DNA from: Microcoleaceae cyanobacterium UBA11344
Lineage (GTDB): Bacteria; Cyanobacteriota; Cyanobacteriia; Cyanobacteriales; Microcoleaceae
Direction of reading: 5' to 3'
DNA: 8,862 bases
Assembly (NCBI GenBank): GCA_003483675.1
Contig: DMYK01000296.1
Location: forward strand, 1 to 8,862
Each line of letters starts with the position of its first letter. Positions within the stretch are counted from its first letter, which is position 1. The notes under the pieces were generated by a model. The model was not told where the DNA came from. It worked only from the letters and a program-made list of their open reading frames with translations, and made no database searches. A program made the position numbers and the translations under genes. This document shows positions 5,014 through 8,862 of the stretch, piece by piece.

Positions 5014-7515
5014 ATGCCCTATCCGGTACCGCCACCCGAACCCTCTGCCATCATCTACATCGCCCAGCCTAAAAAAGTCGCCCTGGTTGTCGCGGCTAGC
5101 GATGGAGACACCCGCAACAACTCCGCAGAAATACCGGAATCAACTCCAGCTATCGTTCAGTCAGAACCAACACCAGCCCCGGAACCCACACCCTCAGCCC
5201 TACTCCTGGGCCCAACCGTAGAAGCCGGTCAGCCTTCAGAAATCATAGACCCCGTAGCAGCAGTGGAAAGTGGCGCTGCTACAGTGGGATTTCAAAATCG
5301 AGGCTTAGTTAGAGAACCCGAAAGCGGGGAAGCCCAAAAAGATGCTGCGTTTACTACTTACTATTTGTGGCCGGTTCCGCATCCTATTCGTAGTTTGAAT
5401 GGGGAACGAACCGCAGAGGCGCCCAAGATGGAAGAGAACACAGGAGGGGAGTTACAAGATAATTCTCCTGAACAGCAGGAGATTCCGGTTCCTGATGTTA
5501 CTCCAACACCCTCACCGGGCGGGTCACAGCAGTTCGAGATTCCGACTCCCGAAGCAGCCCCAGTACCGAAGCCTGCGCCTAAACCAAGCCCCAAACCAAG
5601 CCCGAAACCAGCTCAGCCGGGACAGCGCACTTCGCCGTCCCAGCGGACGGTACCTTTTCCAGTGCTCCCGGCAGATATTATTGAAGTTAAGGCTGACAGC
5701 CAGGAGTTTGATGACAAGCAGCAAATTGTCACGGCAACTGGTAATGTGGTGGTGCGGTTCCGGCAGACGGTGATTGATGCCGATCGGGCGATCGTCAATT
5801 TAGTCACCCGCCAAGTGATAGCATCCGGTAAAGTCGCCTATACCCGCGGCCAGCAAGTAGTGCGCGGTGAGCGGATGGTGTTCAATCTCGGCTTGAATGC
5901 TGGGGAGATTGAACAAGCCCGGGGTGAAATTTTCCTGCCCGCCGCCAGTACCGATTTGACGCCGACACTACCGACAGATATTAGTGCTGGGACGATTCTT
6001 GACCAGCCGCTGAGTGACAGGATTACCAGCCAGCAGCCGGTACGGGGGGTAAAGTCCTCTGGTGCTGCTACAGTGACTATCGGTGCTGGTGGACAATTGG
6101 CGGCCCCTCAAATTACCGGCGCTGTTAACCGCGTCCGCTTTGAAGCAGAACGCCTCGAACTTCGACCCGATGGGGTGCGGGTAGCAACTAATATTCGGCT
6201 TACTAATGACCCGTTTTCCCCGCCAGAACTGGAATACAGGGCCCGGACGGCGACGATTACAAGGATTTCGCCTACGGCTGAGGAACTGGTGACAACTAAA
6301 CCTCGTTTGGTGTTTGACAACCGGCTGAAAATACCTGTGTATCCCCGCAGGCAAGTGTTTGATAGCCAGCGTAATAACGGCCCGTGCTTGACTTTTGGGT
6401 TCGATGGGGGCGATCGGGGTGGTTTGTACGCTGAGTGTGCCTTTGAGGTACTGCAAAATGGGCCGTTACGCCTGAGCTTGACTCCTCAGTTTTACATTCA
6501 GCGGGCGATCGAAAAACACGGCGGCAATCCGTTGTTTATGGACAACTACGGGCTGAAAGCGAAGTTGGCTGCGACGCTGGGCCCAGGTACCAGACTGGAC
6601 GGATCGGCGATCTTTCTGAATTTTGATAATTTCCCGAATTTGGCTGAAAACGACTTTCGGGGGAATTTGCGACTGCGACAGTCGATCGGCACTCATACTC
6701 TCGCCGGGGAATATAGCTACCGCGATCGGCTGTTTAACGGTTCTCTGGGCTATCAAACCGTCCAAAGTAGCCTCGGGGCTGTCCTCTCTTCCCCGGTAGT
6801 TCCCCTGGGAAGCTCAGGTATCAATCTCAGCTATCAAGTCGGTTATCAATTGATCAATGCTGATACCGATCGACCAGATTTACTCGAAGCCGTGCGGGAA
6901 AACAACCGCATCGACCTCGGCCGCTTGCAAGTCAGCGCCGCCTTAAGTCGTGGCTTTAACCTGTGGGAGGGTAAAGGACTACCGCGCACTCCGACGCAGG
7001 GTTTGAAATACACGCGGAACCCGGTGATTCCTTTCGTGAAATTGGCTTTGGGAGTTAGGGGCGTTGGCAGTTATTACAGCAGTGGCGATCAGCAAAATTC
7101 GATCGCCAGCAGTGTCGGCGTTGAAGGGCAATTCGGTCATTTTTCCCGCCCTTTCCTCGACTACACTGGGTTTAACGTGACTTACACCCAGGTAGGGCGG
7201 GACGGTATATCGCCGTATTTGTTCGATCGCTTGGTAGATTTGAGAGTCTTGTCTTTTGGACTTGTGCAGCAAGTTTACGGACCATTTCGAGTCGGATTTC
7301 AGAGTGCGATTAATTTAGAAAGCAGGGAAGCAATCAGCACAAATTACACTTTGGAATACAGCCGCCGCAGCTACGCAATTATTTTGCGTTTTAATCCAGA
7401 GCGTCAAGTGGGCAGCCTGACTTTTAGGATTAGTGACTTCAACTGGAATGGCACTCCCGAACCTTTTTCAGGAGACGTGCGAACTGTAGAAGGAGGGGTG
7501 CGCCGATCGGATTAA
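5014..7515 (+). CDS. LptD-like outer-membrane protein (OstA/LptA domain plus DUF3769-type barrel)
   Basis: Residues 1-215 are Pro/Glu/Ala-rich and unstructured, ending in a PKPAPKPSPKPSPKPA repeat (185-200). Residues about 220-308 match an OstA/LptA-type beta-jellyroll (DIIEVKADSQEFDDKQQIVT, ATGNVVVRF, IDADRAIVNLVTRQVIASGKV), the domain that passes lipopolysaccharide across the periplasm. Residues about 370-810 alternate polar and aromatic/hydrophobic residues in the manner of an outer-membrane barrel, and fit the cyanobacterial DUF3769 family, regarded as LptD counterparts. The likely role is lipopolysaccharide insertion into the outer membrane. There are two cysteines, C458 and C474, flanking FGFDGGDRGG; enteric LptD also relies on disulfides. 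No convincing Sec signal is visible: KKVALVVAAS (20-29) is a very short hydrophobic stretch, and no upstream in-frame ATG exists before the TAA at 4978. No Shine-Dalgarno sequence precedes ATG 5014. The family assignment is firm for the OstA domain and moderate for LptD function. Confidence 0.88.
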   Translation: MPYPVPPPEPSAIIYIAQPKKVALVVAASDGDTRNNSAEIPESTPAIVQSEPTPAPEPTPSALLLGPTVEAGQPSEIIDPVAAVESGAATVGFQNRGLVREPESGEAQKDAAFTTYYLWPVPHPIRSLNGERTAEAPKMEENTGGELQDNSPEQQEIPVPDVTPTPSPGGSQQFEIPTPEAAPVPKPAPKPSPKPSPKPAQPGQRTSPSQRTVPFPVLPADIIEVKADSQEFDDKQQIVTATGNVVVRFRQTVIDADRAIVNLVTRQVIASGKVAYTRGQQVVRGERMVFNLGLNAGEIEQARGEIFLPAASTDLTPTLPTDISAGTILDQPLSDRITSQQPVRGVKSSGAATVTIGAGGQLAAPQITGAVNRVRFEAERLELRPDGVRVATNIRLTNDPFSPPELEYRARTATITRISPTAEELVTTKPRLVFDNRLKIPVYPRRQVFDSQRNNGPCLTFGFDGGDRGGLYAECAFEVLQNGPLRLSLTPQFYIQRAIEKHGGNPLFMDNYGLKAKLAATLGPGTRLDGSAIFLNFDNFPNLAENDFRGNLRLRQSIGTHTLAGEYSYRDRLFNGSLGYQTVQSSLGAVLSSPVVPLGSSGINLSYQVGYQLINADTDRPDLLEAVRENNRIDLGRLQVSAALSRGFNLWEGKGLPRTPTQGLKYTRNPVIPFVKLALGVRGVGSYYSSGDQQNSIASSVGVEGQFGHFSRPFLDYTGFNVTYTQVGRDGISPYLFDRLVDLRVLSFGLVQQVYGPFRVGFQSAINLESREAISTNYTLEYSRRSYAIILRFNPERQVGSLTFRISDFNWNGTPEPFSGDVRTVEGGVRRSD

Positions 7516-7653
7516 TTCAATTTGGTAATTGGTCATCGGTAATGGGTCATCGGTAATGGGTTATTGGCACCAACAAATAACAAATAACCAATAACAAATA
7601 ACCAATAACCAATAACAAATGACAAATAACCAATAACAAATAACAAATAACAA
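7516..7653. other. Repeat-filled gap between LptD-like gene and 223-residue gene
   Basis: Almost all of these 138 bases belong to two heptamer arrays of opposite orientation. No separate promoter, Shine-Dalgarno sequence or terminator with a T-run is visible. The only other coding potential is a 5-codon frame (ATG at 7619) created by the repeat itself. Confidence 0.6.
7522..7567 (+). repeat. TTGGTAA-type heptamer array, left arm
   Basis: Six degenerate heptamers run TTGGTAA, TTGGTCA, TCGGTAA, TGGGTCA, TCGGTAA, TGGGTTA, then a partial TTGG. Their reverse complement resembles the units of the right-hand array at 7572-7655, so the two form an imperfect inverted pair 4 bases apart. Confidence 0.75.
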
Positions 7654-7655
7654 AT
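7572..7655 (+). repeat. AACAAAT/AACCAAT heptamer array, right arm
   Basis: Twelve uninterrupted heptamers occur, each AACAAAT or AACCAAT except one GACAAAT unit at 7621-7627. The last unit ends at 7655, so the A and T of the following gene's ATG belong to the array. RNA from this strand could fold back on the left array into a long imperfect hairpin just before the start codon. Confidence 0.85.
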
Positions 7656-8325
7656 GACAGAAGTGACAGCAATATCTGCACAAGCAGCGGCTCTGCTGCT
7701 TCACTACGGTTTTGACCTAGGTGGCTACAAATCCGAGAAATTGGTGATGGAATGGCTGACCAAATATCCCCGCCAATGGCTGCGTTTAGCAGTGGTTGAA
7801 GCGCTATATCAAGGTCGCTACAAAGCTGTTTCTGTGGAACAAATATTGAGTATGTGGCAGCGGCTGGGTCAACCTCTTTATCATTTCAATGGCGAGTTTG
7901 AACGTTTGGTTTGCAACAATTTTCCTCAAGATTTAACGGTTGAAAGTGATGCCAAACAGGCGCCGGAAAAGATATTTTTGCCGACGGCTGAATCGGATTT
8001 CGGTGTCCCAGAACTAGATTTGTTGCCGCCGCCAGAGCCAGAGTGCGATCGGGTGCAACATCCAGAATTCCCAGAGATCAAGACTCAGGAAATAGAAGCA
8101 TCATCCGCAGTCAATCGCATGAGGGAAACTGCGGAAGTTGTGATTTATGAAGAAGATTTGGCAGTGACTGCGGTGGCAGACCAAGCCGAAGCAGATCGGG
8201 AAATTGCCGAAAAATCGGTGGCAAAAATAGCCCCAATTGTCAAACACACTGATTTTCACTCCAAATTAACAGCCATTGCCCGAGAAGGCAAAAGGAAGAA
8301 GGGAGAAAGAAGAAAGAAGTTTTGA
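7654..8325 (+). CDS. Unknown 223-residue cyanobacterial-type protein
   Basis: No known catalytic family is recognisable. Residues 8-95 look like a compact helical domain: AAALLLHYGFDLGGYKSEKL, then W-rich VMEWLTKYPRQWLRLAVVEALYQGRYKAVSV, then EQILSMWQRLGQPLYHFNGEFERLV. I have an impression of similar N-terminal domains in other cyanobacteria, unverified. Residues 96-200 are acidic and Pro-rich, probably disordered. The block HTDFHSKLTAIA near 198-209 looks conserved, and the protein then ends in a very basic tail, GKRKKGERRKKF. That tail is encoded by purine-rich heptamers, and the stop codon falls in a sequence that looks like a mobile-element end, so the true ancestral C-terminus may have been replaced. 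The ATG lies in the upstream heptamer array and has no Shine-Dalgarno sequence; GTG at 7663 is an in-frame alternative. It is on the same strand as the LptD-like gene, 138 bases behind it. Confidence 0.82.
   Translation: MTEVTAISAQAAALLLHYGFDLGGYKSEKLVMEWLTKYPRQWLRLAVVEALYQGRYKAVSVEQILSMWQRLGQPLYHFNGEFERLVCNNFPQDLTVESDAKQAPEKIFLPTAESDFGVPELDLLPPPEPECDRVQHPEFPEIKTQEIEASSAVNRMRETAEVVIYEEDLAVTAVADQAEADREIAEKSVAKIAPIVKHTDFHSKLTAIAREGKRKKGERRKKF
8290..8317 (+). repeat. Purine-rich heptamer repeat encoding the C-terminal tail
   Basis: Four heptamers, AAAAGGA, AGAAGGG, AGAAAGA and AGAAAGA, run directly before the stop codon. Seven-base units read in triplets give the basic tail KRKKGERRKK. The base composition differs sharply from the rest of the gene. 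Confidence 0.55.
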
Positions 8326-8328
8326 CAC

Positions 8329-8380
8329 TCTCCGGGAATCAACGCCACGGAGATTCTTAAGACCACAATTTGAGTCTTAA
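8329..8380 (-). other. Twin hairpins at the remnant's left border
   Basis: The first stem is TCTCCG/CGGAGA with a 13-base loop. The second is TTAAGAC/GTCTTAA with a 10-base loop. They stand 3 bases apart and end right at the stop codon of the 223-residue gene, where they could also influence 3' end formation of that mRNA. Confidence 0.55.
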
Positions 8381-8676
8381 AGGCGCTGTCAAATCACCTC
8401 TACACGCTCGAAACAACTACTGGTACGAGAAGTATTGCAATTGCGCTTACTTTTGTTTTTAGATTGCTTTCTGAGTCCACCAATAATCCAGTTAGGTACG
8501 CTTAACAATTCACTATTGCTTGTTTAACCAGACTACGATCAAGTCGAGGCGAGTTAAATCAGGAGTTACACCTTTTGAGATTGTTTCAGCACGTAGATGG
8601 TTGTTCTTACTTGCTTTTCTAAATTCTCAGCTATTTAGCACAAGATATTTGATATTGCAACAAAGTTTTACAATTA

Positions 8677-8701
8677 AAGCCGTCCTATAAGGACGGGGCT
8701 T
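8677..8701. other. Imperfect palindrome AAGCCGTCCT-ATA-AGGACGGGGCTT
   Basis: A 10-bp stem has a 3-base loop and a 2-base GG bulge in the right arm. Subterminal palindromes with a small bulge are typical of IS200/IS605-family ends, where the transposase recognises the hairpin. The TTCAA that follows also fits that class. Confidence 0.55.
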
Positions 8702-8764
8702 CAACCCTGCGCTTCGCTCCGCCCATTTTTGGGGTGATCGGCCAGAAAAAAGAAGGATTACCTA

Positions 8765-8794
8765 TTGACTTTGATGGATTTTTCATGGTATTAT
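8765..8794 (+). promoter_or_regulatory. Consensus-like sigma-70 promoter
   Basis: TTGACT (8765-8770) and TATTAT (8789-8794) are separated by 18 bases, the best -35/-10 pair in the window. Transcription would begin near 8801, inside the left arm of the inverted repeat at 8795-8851, so the RNA would start within a hairpin. No gene follows before the window ends. Confidence 0.5.
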
Positions 8795-8851
8795 TTAGAT
8801 AATGGGGGTGGTGGCACGAATAAAAAAAACGCCACCACTCCCATTATCTAA
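8795..8851. repeat. 21-bp inverted repeat with A-rich loop
   Basis: The left arm (8795-8815) starts TTAGATAATGGG and ends GTGGTGGC. The right arm (8831-8851) is its reverse complement except at one position, g8807 opposite t8839, which in RNA is a G-U pair. The 15-base loop includes eight consecutive A. No T-run follows the right arm on the plus strand, so it does not look like an ordinary terminator in that direction. Confidence 0.85.
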
Positions 8852-8862
8852 TTGTACTTGAT

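Larger units (their letters stand above)
8326..8704 (-). mobile_element. Probable decayed IS200/IS605-type remnant (no intact transposase or TnpB)
   Basis: There is no open frame of useful length here. On the minus strand the left border reads as a hairpin then GTGTCAA, the form seen at right ends of IS605/TnpB-type elements: TCTCCG (8329-8334) pairs with CGGAGA (8348-8353). Next to it is a perfect 7-bp hairpin, TTAAGAC (8357-8363) with GTCTTAA (8374-8380). The other border has an imperfect stem, AAGC-CGTCCT against AGGACGGGGCTT (8677-8701), followed by CAA. On the minus strand a fragment without start, RAETISKGVTPDLTRLDL, ends at a stop near 8520 and could be debris of a coding region, though I cannot assign it. 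Structured ends around a non-coding core fit a short derivative or relic element. The family assignment rests on remembered end motifs only. Confidence 0.4.

Noticed and set aside
5399..5773. Plus-strand 124-codon frame within the LptD-like gene
   Set aside because: It is an out-of-frame shadow of the Pro-rich region and OstA domain; its Arg/Ser/Gln-rich composition is typical of a shifted frame.
5968..6456. Minus-strand 162-codon frame
   Set aside because: It is antisense to the barrel region of the LptD-like protein and shows no domain or start signal.
7619..7636. Five-codon upstream frame (ATG ACA AAT AAC CAA TAA)
   Set aside because: It arises automatically from the GACAAAT unit of the repeat, has no ribosome binding site and is out of frame with the gene.
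7572..7655. Possible CRISPR array
   Set aside because: Units are 7 bases, contiguous and without spacers; this is a short tandem repeat.
8520..8620. Minus-strand fragment RAETISKGVTPDLTRLDL as a gene
   Set aside because: It is short, bounded by stops, without a start or ribosome binding site; at best it is debris of the remnant element.

Overview
The window looks like chromosomal DNA from a filamentous cyanobacterium, probably of the Oscillatoria/Microcoleus type. The evidence is a photosystem II gene (psbI), HIP1 octamers GCGATCGC (50-57 and 137-144) with many GATCG cores elsewhere, an outer-membrane protein of a cyanobacterial architecture (OstA/LptA domain plus DUF3769-like barrel), and heptanucleotide tandem repeats in the gaps. 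The species cannot be named from sequence alone.

Layout. On the minus strand, 2142 down to 1 is a GH38 alpha-mannosidase of the Ams1/MAN2C1 type; its catalytic residues are visible and its C-terminus lies beyond the left edge. A 148-base gap with divergent starts separates it from a plus-strand 704-residue protein of unknown function (2291-4405). Next comes psbI (4487-4603), a 38-residue photosystem II subunit with a GTG start and a good Shine-Dalgarno sequence. A 410-base gap follows, holding two hairpins and an AATCTAA heptamer array. Then comes a large LptD-like outer-membrane protein (5014-7515). A 138-base gap made almost entirely of two oppositely oriented heptamer arrays leads into a 223-residue unknown protein (7654-8325). 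The last 537 bases carry no intact gene. They hold a probable decayed IS200/IS605-type remnant (about 8326-8704), then a consensus-like promoter overlapping a 21-bp inverted repeat (8765-8851).

The genes do not form one obvious pathway. The mannosidase is glycan catabolism, PsbI is photosynthesis, and the LptD-like protein is envelope biogenesis. The LptD-like gene and the 223-residue gene could be cotranscribed, but the repeat hairpin between them could also uncouple them.

The most unusual theme is the spread of small cyanobacterial repeats into coding sequence. A CACAGAGAG/CGCAGAGAG 9-mer array is read in frame inside the mannosidase. Two palindromic repeats are read in frame inside the 704-residue protein. 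In the 223-residue gene the start codon lies in one heptamer array, the C-terminal tail is encoded by another, and the stop codon lies at what looks like a mobile-element end. The right-hand promoter plus perfect-length hairpin is the best candidate for an undescribed regulatory RNA or mobile-element terminus.
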